Assembly: GCA_041874755.1 (NCBI GenBank)
Contig: CP102611.1
Coordinates: forward strand, 2,418,001-2,482,000
Reading direction: 5' to 3'
Length of the DNA stretch: 64,000 nucleotides
Source: Chitinibacter sp. SCUT-21
GTDB taxonomy: Bacteria > Pseudomonadota > Gammaproteobacteria > Burkholderiales > Chitinibacteraceae
The translations under genes and the position numbers were made by a program. Below the pieces are notes generated by a model. That model saw nothing but the letters and a program-made list of their open reading frames with translations. It ran no database searches and had not been told where the DNA came from. The stretch's first letter is position 1; every line of letters starts with the position of its first letter. This document shows positions 18,643-30,131 of this stretch, piece by piece.

Positions 18643-18717
18643 GTTATATCCTGCTGGGTATGTCTTTCTATTGATTATATTTATTGCTATCCAGGGAAAT
18701 ACCCTGACTGCATAAAC

Positions 18718-18741
18718 AAACGCCACCTTGCGGTGGCGTTT
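18718..18741 (-). terminator. hairpin downstream of yidC
   Basis: AAACGCCACC pairs with GGTGGCGTTT around a four-base loop, immediately after the yidC stop on the minus strand. The T tract is interrupted, so some read-through into mnmE is likely. Confidence 0.65.
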
Positions 18742-18746
18742 TGAGT

Positions 18747-20405
18747 TTAGCTATTTTTGGCTAACTGCGATTGTTTTTCAACTTGCTTGGTAATCACGTA
18801 CTGCTGTGCGATCGACAAGATGTTGTTCACGACCCAGTACAGTACCAAACCGGCCGGGAAGAAGAAGAAGAAGACCGAGAACGCAATTGGCATCCACTTC
18901 ATCATCTTCGCTTGCATTGGATCCGGTGGAGGTGGCGACAATGATGATTGAACATACATCGACACCGCCATAATCAATGGCAAGATGTAGAACGGATCTG
19001 GGATCGCCAAGTCGTGAATCCAGAACTCCCACGGCGCTTGGCGCAATTCAACTGCGGCCAACAGCATCCAGTAGAAGGCGATGAAGACTGGAATCTGTAC
19101 CAGCATCGGCAAGCAGCCGCCGAGCGGGTTTACTTTTTCTGTCTTGTACATTTCCATCACGGCTTGTTGGAACTTCATGCGGTCGTCGCCATGGCGCTGT
19201 TTCAACGCTTCCATGCGTGGTGCCAATTGGCGCATTTTCGCCATTGAGCGGTAGCTAGCACTCGCCAATGGGAAGAAGGCCAATTTGATCAAAATGGTCA
19301 CCAAGATAATCGACCAGCCCCAGTTGCCAACGTACTCGTGGATGAATTGCAGTACGGCAAACAACGGCTTACTAAAGATCGTGAACATGCCGTAGTCTTT
19401 AACGAGGTCAAAGTCTTTGGCAACCGCCGTCAGGCGCTTGGTTTCTTGCGGACCAACGTACAGACCGACTGATTTTTCCGCTTTTTGGCCCGCTGCAATC
19501 GTTGGAATATCCACGGTTGCGCTCACTGCAAACATATTGTCTGGCAGTGCTTTCATTTCATAACGGCAAGCATTCGGTGTGCACAAAGCGGCGCTGTCTT
19601 TCGGCGAGAAGATCCAACCAGAAACAAAGTAATGCTGAATCATTGAAATCCAGCCGTCTTTCGCGCTTGGTACGTATTTGGCTTCACCCTTGGTGATTTT
19701 CTCGAAATCAACCTTCTGGAATTTGCCTTCGTCGGTGTAGACCGCAGGGCCAGTGAAAGTGTGAGTGCCAAACATGCCTGGGTTTTCAACTTTACCGTCG
19801 CGGATGAGGCGATAGTAAGCGCTGGCCGTCACTGGTGCTGCGCTGGCATTGTTGATTTCATACTTCACATCAACCACGTAGTTATCGCGTTTGAAGGTGT
19901 AGATTTTGGCGATCTTCACGCCGCTCGCCGTTGTGGTTTCTAGGCGAACCGCCACTTCGTTTTGACCGTCGGCCAATTGGTAGCTGGTTTTGGCGCTGGT
20001 AAATTGATCTTTATGCGTTGGCAGGCCATCACCGAGCAAGCCAGTTTGCGCCACATAAATGTGTTCGCCTTCATCTTGCAACAAGGTAAATGGTTTTTTC
20101 GGATCTTTAGTGTCGCCGTGTTTCAGCAATTTCACTTCACGCAGGTCAGCACCGTTGGTGTCGATTACGGCTTGCAGCAAATCGGTGGTCACGGTGATGC
20201 GTTGGCCTTTGGCAAGGCGACCGGCTTCAGGTTGCGCTACGGTGCTGGTGGTGGCTGTTGCGCTGGCAGCGCCTGAGGCGGCGGCAACAGAAGACGCTAC
20301 CGCAGGTTTTTTAATCTGCGGGTAGGTTTTCTCCATATACTGCTGCCAGAAATACAAAATGCCGAACGACAGCGCAATAAATACGATGAGTCTCTTGGTA
20401 TCCAT
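18747..20405 (-). CDS. yidC: membrane protein insertase
   Basis: YidC, which inserts and folds inner-membrane proteins with or without SecYEG. About 552 residues from the ATG at 20405, which gives the usual [15 protein letters not shown] first helix. A longer frame starts at a TTG (20426). Features in order: N-terminal helix, low-complexity Ala/Ser/Thr linker, large periplasmic beta domain (about 60-340), then the conserved five-helix core with [41 protein letters not shown] and the [13 protein letters not shown] helix. The length matches Gram-negative YidC. Part of the rpmH-rnpA-yidD-yidC series. Confidence 0.97.
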   Translation of the reverse strand: MDTKRLIVFIALSFGILYFWQQYMEKTYPQIKKPAVASSVAAASGAASATATTSTVAQPEAGRLAKGQRITVTTDLLQAVIDTNGADLREVKLLKHGDTKDPKKPFTLLQDEGEHIYVAQTGLLGDGLPTHKDQFTSAKTSYQLADGQNEVAVRLETTTASGVKIAKIYTFKRDNYVVDVKYEINNASAAPVTASAYYRLIRDGKVENPGMFGTHTFTGPAVYTDEGKFQKVDFEKITKGEAKYVPSAKDGWISMIQHYFVSGWIFSPKDSAALCTPNACRYEMKALPDNMFAVSATVDIPTIAAGQKAEKSVGLYVGPQETKRLTAVAKDFDLVKDYGMFTIFSKPLFAVLQFIHEYVGNWGWSIILVTILIKLAFFPLASASYRSMAKMRQLAPRMEALKQRHGDDRMKFQQAVMEMYKTEKVNPLGGCLPMLVQIPVFIAFYWMLLAAVELRQAPWEFWIHDLAIPDPFYILPLIMAVSMYVQSSLSPPPPDPMQAKMMKWMPIAFSVFFFFFPAGLVLYWVVNNILSIAQQYVITKQVEKQSQLAKNS

Positions 20406-20440
20406 GTTATACGGACGAGCTCCCAACTCAGATTAAGGTG

Positions 20441-20650
20441 TTAAGGTACCGGATCGTATCCACTGCCACCCCAAGGATGGCAGCGACACAAGCGGCGCAC
20501 AGTTAAACTCGAGCCTTTGACAGCGCCGTGTTTTTGAATCGCCTCGATGCAATAGTGCGAGCAGGTTGGCGTAAAACGGCAGCGTGGCCCTAATAAAGGG
20601 CTAATCATCAGCTGGTAAAGTTTCACAAATGCGATGATAAGGCGCGACAC
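20441..20650 (-). CDS. yidD: membrane protein insertion efficiency factor
   Basis: YidD, a 69-residue peripheral inner-membrane protein that assists YidC-dependent insertion. The family hallmarks are present: [21 protein letters not shown] with its three cysteines in conserved positions, [10 protein letters not shown], and [13 protein letters not shown] at the C-terminus. It overlaps the rnpA gene by 28 bases and lies 35 bases before yidC, the standard arrangement. Confidence 0.96.
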   Translation of the reverse strand: MSRLIIAFVKLYQLMISPLLGPRCRFTPTCSHYCIEAIQKHGAVKGSSLTVRRLCRCHPWGGSGYDPVP

Positions 20651-21000
20651 GAGCGAATTTTCTTGAATAAACTCAATAAAGCCGCACGTGCGGCTGCGCC
20701 TTCGTGGCGATTAAACGCCTTGCGTGAACGAACCACAATATCTAGCCCTGCCAATTGAGTGGCATTGAGGCGGAAAGTTTCGCGGATCGTACGCTTAATA
20801 TAATTTCGGCCTACTGCCCGCTTGTCGGTTTTTTTGCCAACCACCAGACCTAACCGAGCTTCGGTGCTCTGATTGGGTTTGCCTAGTAGTTGAAAGTAAT
20901 CATTCCCAACAGACGCGCGCAAACTAAAAACGGATGAAAAATCATCCGTTTTTAGTATGCGCTGTGTGCGCGTAAAGCGGTAGCAAGGCAAGCTACTCAT
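20623..21000 (-). CDS. rnpA: ribonuclease P protein component
   Basis: The 125-residue protein subunit of RNase P, which aids the catalytic RNA in 5' maturation of tRNA. Signature residues are the N-terminal [18 protein letters not shown] region that contacts the leader and the basic RNR-type helix [13 protein letters not shown]. It starts 19 bases after rpmH and overlaps yidD at its end. The catalytic RNA gene is not in this window. Confidence 0.95.
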   Translation of the reverse strand: MSSLPCYRFTRTQRILKTDDFSSVFSLRASVGNDYFQLLGKPNQSTEARLGLVVGKKTDKRAVGRNYIKRTIRETFRLNATQLAGLDIVVRSRKAFNRHEGAAARAALLSLFKKIRSCRALSSHL

Positions 21001-21019
21001 ACTGTCGTGTGCTTATTGA

Positions 21020-21154
21020 TTAAGCAGACAGTACTTTACGGCCTTTAGCGCGGCGTGCGTTCAGAACGCGACGGCCACCTACAGTGCTCATGCGAACGCG
21101 AAAGCCGTGAGTGCGCTTGCGTTTGATTACAGAAGGTTGGAAAGTACGCTTCAT
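21020..21154 (-). CDS. rpmH: 50S ribosomal protein L34
   Basis: A 44-residue, very basic ribosomal protein read directly from the minus strand. It begins [18 protein letters not shown] and continues with [19 protein letters not shown], ending VLSA. This is the standard L34 sequence at full length. It is the first gene of the minus-strand operon that runs rpmH-rnpA-yidD-yidC-mnmE, and is divergent from dnaA. Confidence 0.98.
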   Translation of the reverse strand: MKRTFQPSVIKRKRTHGFRVRMSTVGGRRVLNARRAKGRKVLSA

Positions 21155-21192
21155 GATAAATCCTAGATTGACAAAGGTGCAGTAAACACGCG

Positions 21193-21222
21193 ATTTAATC
21201 AGTGAACCAGTCCCGTTGTCAA
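21193..21222 (-). promoter_or_regulatory. putative rpmH operon promoter
   Basis: On the minus strand a perfect TTGACA (21217-21222) is followed after 18 bases by TTAAAT (21193-21198). This places transcription start about 30 bases before the L34 start codon. Consensus-based inference. Confidence 0.6.
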
Positions 21223-21266
21223 GCCAAAAAGAACGAGTGGGGGCGAAGGGGGATTCGCTTAATGCC

Positions 21267-21297
21267 TGTGGATAAGTTGCGAATAAAGCGGTACAAT
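21267..21297 (+). promoter_or_regulatory. dnaA promoter region with DnaA boxes
   Basis: TGTGGATAA (21267-21275) is a perfect DnaA box. TGCGAATAA (21278-21286) is a second with one mismatch in the same orientation. A -10-like TACAAT (21292-21297) with TGGATA 17 bases upstream would put the first box over the -35, which fits autoregulation by DnaA. Only two boxes are visible in the 242-base rpmH-dnaA space, so calling this the replication origin is not secure. Confidence 0.6.
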
Positions 21298-21396
21298 CGC
21301 TCGCTTCCCATGATCAACAATATATCCATTCACCAACCGCGCAAACGGCATGCATTGTAAAAGCAGTCGAAATGGCGTGGTGATGGGCTGTCCCTA

Positions 21397-22815
21397 ATGC
21401 AAATAAACGTCTCAACTGAAGACCTATGGTCCCATTGTCTCAATGAGCTCCAGCAAACTCTGGCGGCTAGCCAGTTTAATATCTGGATCAAGCCGTTGGC
21501 CAATAGTGCGCAGGTAGTGGATGGCAGCTTGATCATTGCGGTGCCAAATCAGATTTTTTTACAGTTCATTCGTGACCGCTATTTAGGCATGATTGAAATG
21601 GCCGCTGCCAAGGTATGCAATGGTGTGCCACCGCATATCGAATTAAAAGTAGGCCTGCTGCCTGCTGCAGCGCCAGCCAAGGCGGCGACTAAGCCGCAAG
21701 AAAATATTAAAGAAGAAGTGGCCGAAGCTGCGCCTGCCCCTATTGCTGCGCCAAAGCCAGCAAAGCGCTTTGATGCCGCGGGTTCAAACCATGAGCTCAT
21801 GCGTCTTAATCCGGGTCATACCTTTGATACTTTAGTCACCGGTAAAGCCAATCAGGTGGCGCGCGCTGCAGCGATGCAGGTCGCGGAAAATCCGGGTGTC
21901 AGCTACAACCCATTGTTTGTCTATGGCGGCGTGGGCTTGGGTAAAACACACTTGACGCAGGCGATTGGTAATTTTGTACATCAGCACAATCCGCAGGCGA
22001 AAATTCGCTACATCCACGCCGAAAAATACGTGCAAGACGTGGTGAAGGCGTATCAGCACAAGTCGTTTGACGACTTTAAAAAGTATTACCATTCGCTCGA
22101 TGTGTTGCTGGTCGACGATATTCAGTTTTTCGTTGGCAAAGATCGCACACAAGAAGAATTCTTTTATCTATTTAATGCGCTGCTCGAAAGCGGTAAGCAG
22201 ATTATCTTAACGTCGGACAAAATTCCACGCGAAATCGAAGGCTTGCAAGAGCGTTTAACGAGTCGTTTCTCATGGGGCCTGATCGTACCGATTGAACCGC
22301 CAGAAACCGAGATGCGCGTGGCGATTTTGATGAAAAAAGCCGAAGCCGAGCACTTTAAGCTCGATGCTGCGGTGGCGTTCTTTATCGCCAAAAACATCCG
22401 CTCGAATGTGCGCGAGCTCGAAGGTGCGTTAAAACGCGTGATGGCCTACGCGCGCTTTACCAATCAAGCGATCACGGTTGATTCGGCCAAAGAAGCCTTG
22501 CGCGATATTTTGGCTTCGGGCAATCGCCAGGTTTCGGTAGAAAATATCCAAAAAACCGTCGCAGATTTTTACAAAATCAAAGTCGCTGATATGCATAGCA
22601 AAAAGCGCACGCGCGATATTGCGCGGCCGCGCCAATTGGCGATGGCTTTGACCAAAGAGTTGACGCAAATGAGCTTGCCGGCGATTGGCGACGCGTTTGG
22701 TGGTCGTGATCACACCACGGTATTGCACGCATGCCGAACGATTCAAGATTTTCGTCAAAGCGACCAAGAATTGGCGCACCAATACAGTGTGCTGCTACAG
22801 ATGTTGCGTTCCTGA
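21397..22815 (+). CDS. dnaA: chromosomal replication initiator protein
   Basis: DnaA, the AAA+ initiator that binds DnaA boxes and melts the origin. It is 472 residues. Domain I (1-85) contacts helicase and DiaA-type partners. A short Ala/Pro-rich domain II (about 88-125) is followed by the AAA+ domain with Walker A GGVGLGKT (177-184) and Walker B LLVDDIQ (about 237-243). Domain IV holds the helix-turn-helix with GGRDHTTVLHACRTI. Full length for the family. It opens the dnaA-dnaN-gyrB series and is divergent from rpmH. Confidence 0.98.
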   Translation: MQINVSTEDLWSHCLNELQQTLAASQFNIWIKPLANSAQVVDGSLIIAVPNQIFLQFIRDRYLGMIEMAAAKVCNGVPPHIELKVGLLPAAAPAKAATKPQENIKEEVAEAAPAPIAAPKPAKRFDAAGSNHELMRLNPGHTFDTLVTGKANQVARAAAMQVAENPGVSYNPLFVYGGVGLGKTHLTQAIGNFVHQHNPQAKIRYIHAEKYVQDVVKAYQHKSFDDFKKYYHSLDVLLVDDIQFFVGKDRTQEEFFYLFNALLESGKQIILTSDKIPREIEGLQERLTSRFSWGLIVPIEPPETEMRVAILMKKAEAEHFKLDAAVAFFIAKNIRSNVRELEGALKRVMAYARFTNQAITVDSAKEALRDILASGNRQVSVENIQKTVADFYKIKVADMHSKKRTRDIARPRQLAMALTKELTQMSLPAIGDAFGGRDHTTVLHACRTIQDFRQSDQELAHQYSVLLQMLRS

Positions 22816-22918
22816 ACGAAAACCACGCTGCAGTCTTTCCCTAGACTGATGTGGTGTGTGATTTCAGGTAGAATTAGCTTTCTTTTTTTATTTATCGATT
22901 TGGACTGGGTGAGGGAAA

Positions 22919-24025
22919 ATGCAACTGCTGCAAGCTGAACGCGATTCGCTCTTAAAACCGCTGGCAACCGTAACTGGTATCGTTGAGCGCAGACATACTT
23001 TGCCGATTCTCTCGAACGTGCTGATTAAAAAGGACGGCGAGCGCCTCGTCTTCACCGGCACCGACCTCGAAATTCAAATTAGCAGCCAGCAAAGCGAAGG
23101 CTTTTCGGGCGGTGATTTTGCTATTACCGTTGCGGCGAAAAAGCTCTCAGATATTCTGCGCGCGATTCCGGATAAAACCGTCGTGTCGTTCGAAGAGGCC
23201 GATGGCCGTTTGACTATTAAAGCTGGCAAGAGCCGCTTTGCCTTGCAAACGCTGCCGGCGAATGATTTCCCGCAATTGGCGGTCGATACTAATTTGCGCG
23301 CGACAGTGCGTATGCCACAAGGCCAATTGAAAGCGCTGCTGAGCCGCGTGCAATTTGCGATGGCGCACCAAGACATTCGTTACTACTTGAACGGTATGTT
23401 CATGGTAACTGAAGGTAATTTGCTTAAGCTCGTGGCAACCGATGGCCACCGTTTGGGCTTTGCCTCAACCGAGCTGACTAGCTCGTTTGAAAAAAACGAA
23501 GTGATTTTGCCGCGCAAAACGATTCTTGAATTGTATAAATTGCTGGCGGACGTGGATGACGAAGTGGCGATTGATATCGCTGCGAATCAAGTGAAATTTA
23601 GCTTTGGCAATATCGTGATCCACAGCAAAGTGGTCGACGGTAAATTCCCCGACTACAACCGTGTGATTCCGCAAAACAACACGCGTTTGCTCAGCGTCGA
23701 TCGCCAAGCGCTATTGTCTTCAATGCAACGCGCGGCGATTTTGTCGAACGAGAAATTCCGTGGCGTGCGTTTGGTGTTGACCGACAATATGCTGAAAATC
23801 CTGTGCAATAACAATGAACAGGAAGAAGCGCAAGAAGAGCTTGAAGTGGTATATGGCCACGACCCACTGGATGTGGGCTTTAACATTCAATACCTACTGG
23901 ATGTATTGACGAATCTGTCGGTGGAAACGCTGCATTGCTACTTTGGTGATGTCAATTCCAGCGTGCTGGTGACGATTCCTGATAACGAGCACTTCAAGTA
24001 CATCGTAATGCCGATGCGTATTTAG
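22919..24025 (+). CDS. dnaN: DNA polymerase III beta subunit (sliding clamp)
   Basis: DnaN, a 368-residue protein that dimerises into the ring tethering DNA polymerase III to DNA. The three-domain clamp pattern is present: MQLLQAERDSLLKPL at the start, RRHTLPILSNVL in domain I, ATDGHRLGFA in domain II, and the C-terminal YIVMPMRI segment that forms part of the partner-binding pocket. About 100 bases separate it from dnaA, with no terminator between. It is followed by a strong terminator before gyrB. Confidence 0.98.
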   Translation: MQLLQAERDSLLKPLATVTGIVERRHTLPILSNVLIKKDGERLVFTGTDLEIQISSQQSEGFSGGDFAITVAAKKLSDILRAIPDKTVVSFEEADGRLTIKAGKSRFALQTLPANDFPQLAVDTNLRATVRMPQGQLKALLSRVQFAMAHQDIRYYLNGMFMVTEGNLLKLVATDGHRLGFASTELTSSFEKNEVILPRKTILELYKLLADVDDEVAIDIAANQVKFSFGNIVIHSKVVDGKFPDYNRVIPQNNTRLLSVDRQALLSSMQRAAILSNEKFRGVRLVLTDNMLKILCNNNEQEEAQEELEVVYGHDPLDVGFNIQYLLDVLTNLSVETLHCYFGDVNSSVLVTIPDNEHFKYIVMPMRI

Positions 24026-24038
24026 TCGTAGGTGTGAC

Positions 24039-24068
24039 TACAAAAAGGGCGTTTTCGCCCTTTTTGTA
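24039..24068 (+). terminator. intrinsic terminator after dnaN
   Basis: TACAAAAAGGGCG pairs perfectly with CGCCCTTTTTGTA around a TTTT loop. It suggests that gyrB has its own promoter or depends on read-through. Confidence 0.9.
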
Positions 24069-24102
24069 TCTTGCAGCCTTGTCTCTCACACCGAAATTCT
24101 GA

Positions 24103-26529
<2,427 letters not shown>

Positions 26530-26824
26530 TCTTTTTTGTAGGATCCCATTAACTTCTAGATATTTCCCACTTTTCTAGATTTTTGGGATTTCAGTTTGAA
26601 GCTAAAAAAGCCCCGCAAGGGGCTTTTCTATTGAATTCTTGCAATATTAATAAACAAAAATCATCGTAGGATTGGCAATAAGCACTGTCGGATGATGTCT
26701 GCTACAGGCCACCAAAGCTGAAATTCTCAAGCTCGTCTTTCAAGGTCTAATGCTCGCCCTAAGTCGGCACCTGTTTGCGAAACATAGGGCGATCAAGCGA
26801 GCCTAATTTTAAGCCCCGGTTAGT
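26530..26824. other. intergenic region between gyrB and the chitin-binding protein gene
   Basis: About 295 bases between convergent genes. It holds the gyrB terminator (26606-26627) and a second inverted repeat, TCGCCCTA (26754-26761) with TAGGGCGA (26785-26792), which may end the minus-strand gene. No coding frame or RNA gene is evident. Confidence 0.5.
26606..26627 (+). terminator. intrinsic terminator after gyrB
   Basis: AAAAGCCCC pairs with GGGGCTTTT around a GCAA tetraloop. Confidence 0.9.
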
Positions 26825-28321
26825 TTAGTCTAAAGACAAATTAACCCGACTTGCTTGTCCCGGCAGATTTAGCGGTTGTCCAACTACTTCACCGCCCGTT
26901 CCCATCCAGAACCGACCCTGTTCGGTACCAAAGGCATAATTGCTGCAAATTTCATTGTGCCATTGGTTATAGACCGCGCTGCCGGTCGCTTTGCGAATCT
27001 CTGTCCACTGACCAGTACTTGGGCTGCGGTATTTCACATTGCTAAAGTATGCGGCCCGACGCGTATTGGCTAGACACGAGGTTTTTTCTTCGTACCAATC
27101 TTCAACAAAGGCTGCTGCACCATAGGGCGAAACTTTGGCTTGATAGCGCATGGTGGCAAATTTGGTGCGCGCGCCACTTGGTAGCTCAGTGAAATACAGT
27201 GTGTAATCGGTTTTCTCGTCGCTGGTTGCTGCGACTTCCAATTCAAAGCGATACGTCACATTCACCTGTGGTTTGTAGGGCGCGTAGCATTTTATGCCTG
27301 TGCCTTCGCCGCCAAAGTTAGAGCAGGTAGCAATACCCTTATCAATCACCGTCGGGCTGATGCCATTGACGTCCCATAGCGAGAACAACAATTGGTTGGT
27401 TTGAATACCGGTATACCCGCCGGGGAAATTGATGGCGGAGTAGTAGGTGGTTGGCGCCCAAGATTGCGGCGTCACATCAACGCTAAAGCCATTCCAAAGC
27501 GGTGAGGACCAATTCAGATGAATCGAATTGGCGCGGGTGGTGTGGGCAAAAGCTTGACCGGTTATTTCAGTTTCGCGGCTACTGCCATCGGCCAAACGAA
27601 TGCTGGCGCGCACTTGCTGTGCGCTGGCTTTGCCCGCTATCCACCACGCACTGACTTCGCCTTGGGCATTGGTCTTTTCGGCCAATGGGAATACCCAACC
27701 GCTGTCGTTGCCATTGATTGGAGTCCAGTTGACTTTACAACCAGCCAGCGCTTTTCCACCATTGCTGACTACCACTTTAATTGCTTGGGGTTTGTGGGTG
27801 TTATTTGCTTCTGATCGTATATTTGGGTCGTACAGCGTACTTGAATACACCGAACCCATCCGTGCTACGCCAGCGCTGCGAGTGATCGCGACGATGCTGC
27901 TGCCGTTGGCGCATGCATCTGGCGCAATGACTGTTGGTGTTGCGCTTGGGGCTGCTGTTGGTTTGTTAGTTGGCACCGGAGTGCTGGTCGCAACAGGAGT
28001 AGGCTTTATCGTCGCGATCGGGGTCGGTGCTAGGGTCAAGACTGGACGAGACGTCGGTTTTACGGTGGCGAGCGGGGTTGCTGTGGTTACTGGAGTGGGA
28101 TTAGGTTTGGCCGTCGCCACTTTGATCCATGCGCCCCATTGACCACTTTTGCTAGGGTCCTCACCGCGAGTCCACCATTTGTTCTGGTAGATTTGTCCCT
28201 GATGGCTTACTTGCATGCCTGGCGTGGCGTACACTTGTTGCGCATTCCAAGGGCTTACGGTTGTCGCTTGCGCCAGTGTTGCAATCAGAGCGCTGCTACT
28301 CAGTACCAAAAGATGATGCAC
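26825..28321 (-). CDS. secreted chitin-binding protein (CBM5/12, Ig-like, DUF3472)
   Basis: A 498-residue exported protein. Start is GTG at 28321 with GGAG six bases upstream. A signal peptide (1-19) is followed by a CBM5/12 chitin-binding module (about 23-68: SPWNAQQVYATPGM, YQNKWWTRGEDPS, WGAWIKV). A Pro/Thr/Ala linker runs to about 135. Next is an Ig-like (Big-1 type) domain (about 140-255) with a cysteine. A C-terminal DUF3472-like domain runs from about 262, with YYSAINFPGGYTGIQT and FSLWDVNG. The first module predicts binding to chitin or related polymers at the cell exterior. DUF3472 has no firmly known activity to my knowledge. A T2SS is encoded in the same window and is a possible export route. 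Confidence 0.82.
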   Translation of the reverse strand: MHHLLVLSSSALIATLAQATTVSPWNAQQVYATPGMQVSHQGQIYQNKWWTRGEDPSKSGQWGAWIKVATAKPNPTPVTTATPLATVKPTSRPVLTLAPTPIATIKPTPVATSTPVPTNKPTAAPSATPTVIAPDACANGSSIVAITRSAGVARMGSVYSSTLYDPNIRSEANNTHKPQAIKVVVSNGGKALAGCKVNWTPINGNDSGWVFPLAEKTNAQGEVSAWWIAGKASAQQVRASIRLADGSSRETEITGQAFAHTTRANSIHLNWSSPLWNGFSVDVTPQSWAPTTYYSAINFPGGYTGIQTNQLLFSLWDVNGISPTVIDKGIATCSNFGGEGTGIKCYAPYKPQVNVTYRFELEVAATSDEKTDYTLYFTELPSGARTKFATMRYQAKVSPYGAAAFVEDWYEEKTSCLANTRRAAYFSNVKYRSPSTGQWTEIRKATGSAVYNQWHNEICSNYAFGTEQGRFWMGTGGEVVGQPLNLPGQASRVNLSLD

Positions 28322-28730
28322 GATAGACTCCTCATGAACTTCAAATACCTTTGTGGGGTATGTTTGTGAAGTTTATTTTGTATTTGATCTTCATTTGTAT
28401 ACCTATTGTTTAGGTCGCAAATAAAGTGATTTACATGAATAACGATGGCTTGACGCCCGCGCGGAGTATATCAGTAATTGTTAATGTTATGACATGGGCA
28501 TTGTGCCGCCCGTCTACTAGGGAGGGGAGGGCTACTTATTGTCTCGGCCATCCCGTGTAATGTTTGCCGCCTATTTCATCGCGGCTCAATAAGGCAACTA
28601 TGGCAGTTCGTTCGATTAGGCTATTGCGTGTTTCCTCGCGGACATTTCGGTCATTTTCGTGTCGAAATTCAAAAAAAACAGCCCGCAAAACGGGCTGTTG
28701 TAGGCTGCTAACTAAAGTGGCTGAGTGAAA
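28322..28730. other. intergenic region upstream of the chitin-binding protein gene
   Basis: About 410 bases between two minus-strand genes. The right end holds the terminator of the OmpA-like gene (28671-28699). The left 130 bases are A/T-rich and presumably carry the promoter of the chitin-binding protein gene, with GGAG before its GTG. Nothing else is recognised; G-rich runs near 28520 are unexplained. Confidence 0.45.
28671..28699 (-). terminator. intrinsic terminator of the OmpA-like lipoprotein gene
   Basis: AACAGCCCG pairs with CGGGCTGTT around CAAAA. On the minus strand it is followed by a run of eight T. Confidence 0.88.
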
Positions 28731-29384
28731 TTACTGAGCTTTGGCTGGCTCGGCGACAAAAATTTCAACGCGGCGATTTTGCGCTTTGCCCACGGTAGTG
28801 CTGTTGTCTGCCACGGGTTCACGAGAGCCACGGCCTTCGATGTTGAGTCGATTGCTCGCTACATTTTTGCCGATCAAGTAGCTTTGCACTGCGGCGGCAC
28901 GGTTGACCGACAACGGCTCATTAATAGCATCACTACCCGTGCTGTCGGTATGACCAACGATGCGTACTAGGGTGACTGGGTTCTGATTTAATGTCACGGC
29001 CAATTTGTCGAGCACTGGGCGCATATTGGGTTTAATAATGGCTTTGCCAGTATCGAAAGAGAAATCGCTAGGTACTTCGAGTTTCAATTCATTGTTGGGT
29101 GTTTTACTCACTTCAATGCCAGTGCCTTTGGCCGCTTCTTCCATTTCTTTGCGCTGTTTTTCCATGTGTGCAGACCAGGCATAACCACCAATTGCACCAA
29201 TCGCCGCACCAATTGCGGCATCACGGCCGGTGTGGCTGCCTTTTGATGCTTTACTAATCAAAGCGCCTGCCGCTGCACCGCCTAAGGCGCCGATCATCGC
29301 GCCTTGTTGTTCGGGGGTGATATTGGCACACCCGGTAACGCTCAAACTTAAAGCAATCATGCTCGTGATCAGTAGTTTTTTCAT
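28731..29384 (-). CDS. OmpA family lipoprotein with glycine-zipper segment
   Basis: A 217-residue lipoprotein from the ATG at 29384. The signal ends in the lipobox SVTGC, so C19 is the lipidated residue. A glycine-zipper segment follows (IGALGGAAAGALISKA and AAIGAAIGAIGGYAW). The C-terminal OmpA domain (about 110-217) has FDTGKAIIKPNM, GHTDSTGSD, LSVNRAAAVQSYL and the RRVEIFV motif that contacts peptidoglycan. It probably anchors the outer membrane to the cell wall. A longer frame to 29438 lacks signal character. Single gene with its own terminator. Confidence 0.9.
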   Translation of the reverse strand: MKKLLITSMIALSLSVTGCANITPEQQGAMIGALGGAAAGALISKASKGSHTGRDAAIGAAIGAIGGYAWSAHMEKQRKEMEEAAKGTGIEVSKTPNNELKLEVPSDFSFDTGKAIIKPNMRPVLDKLAVTLNQNPVTLVRIVGHTDSTGSDAINEPLSVNRAAAVQSYLIGKNVASNRLNIEGRGSREPVADNSTTVGKAQNRRVEIFVAEPAKAQ

Positions 29385-29637
29385 TTTGGCGTGTCCTATT
29401 GTTTTCAGTGGCGTAATCAGACCATATTTAGATGACATATGCTGTTAAAAATTGCCACCTTCTCTGTGAATTTAGCCACCAAATGTCCGTTTGGTGTGAA
29501 TCTATCCAGGCCCAGCTTCTCAAGCGGTTCGCTGTGAGGTGTGAATACCCCTCTATTTTTAGCAGAGCTGGCATGAATCAATCCTGAACAACATCGCTTT
29601 TTGCACCGTGCAATCGTTTGCGCAATGTTGAGCTGGG

Positions 29638-29967
29638 CTATTCATTTATCGCTTGGATGGTATTAGCGGGAGCAGATAACACGACATTGGTGCTCGACTC
29701 AATTAAACCCACAATCGCTTCACGTGGTCCAAGACGCCAAGCATCGCTGGCGTAGAAGGTTTCTTGTGACTGATTTAAATCGTCCATGTCTCGAAAGGCG
29801 CGTATTAAAACATAGGTATCGGCATCATATTGCGATGATCCAAAGGCAATCACGCGAATACCCCATTGGCGTAATAAGGGCACACTTTGCGCGGCAACTA
29901 AGTGGTGAAACATCTGACCCGTACCCGCTTTGAGTTGATAGGTGCGAATTTCAAGCAATATTTCCAT
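29638..29967 (-). CDS. NIPSNAP family protein
   Basis: A 109-residue soluble protein of the NIPSNAP (dimeric alpha-beta barrel) family. The opening EIRTYQLKAGTG and the middle GIRVIAFGSSQYDADTYVLIRAF pattern are characteristic. AAGGAA precedes the ATG. The biochemical role of bacterial members is mostly unknown; several sit with small-molecule metabolism genes. Here it stands alone on the minus strand, divergent from the PEP mutase-like and ada genes. Confidence 0.82.
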   Translation of the reverse strand: MEILLEIRTYQLKAGTGQMFHHLVAAQSVPLLRQWGIRVIAFGSSQYDADTYVLIRAFRDMDDLNQSQETFYASDAWRLGPREAIVGLIESSTNVVLSAPANTIQAINE

Positions 29968-30131
29968 CTTGTTCCTTCAATGCGGCAGTCTTTTGCCCGC
30001 GTAAAGCGCTAAAAACCGCGTAATTTGCCTTATTTTTTGCGGCTCAGCAAAGAAAAATACTTGTCCAGTTTTCGGTTGCGAGTGCGGTGGGGCTGCCGTA
30101 CTGTAGTGCCATTATTTGATTGGAAAGCAGT

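Noticed and set aside
27600..28142. A hydrophobic 180-residue frame antisense to the chitin-binding protein
   Set aside because: The apparent membrane segments mirror the Pro/Thr/Ala linker codons of the real gene.
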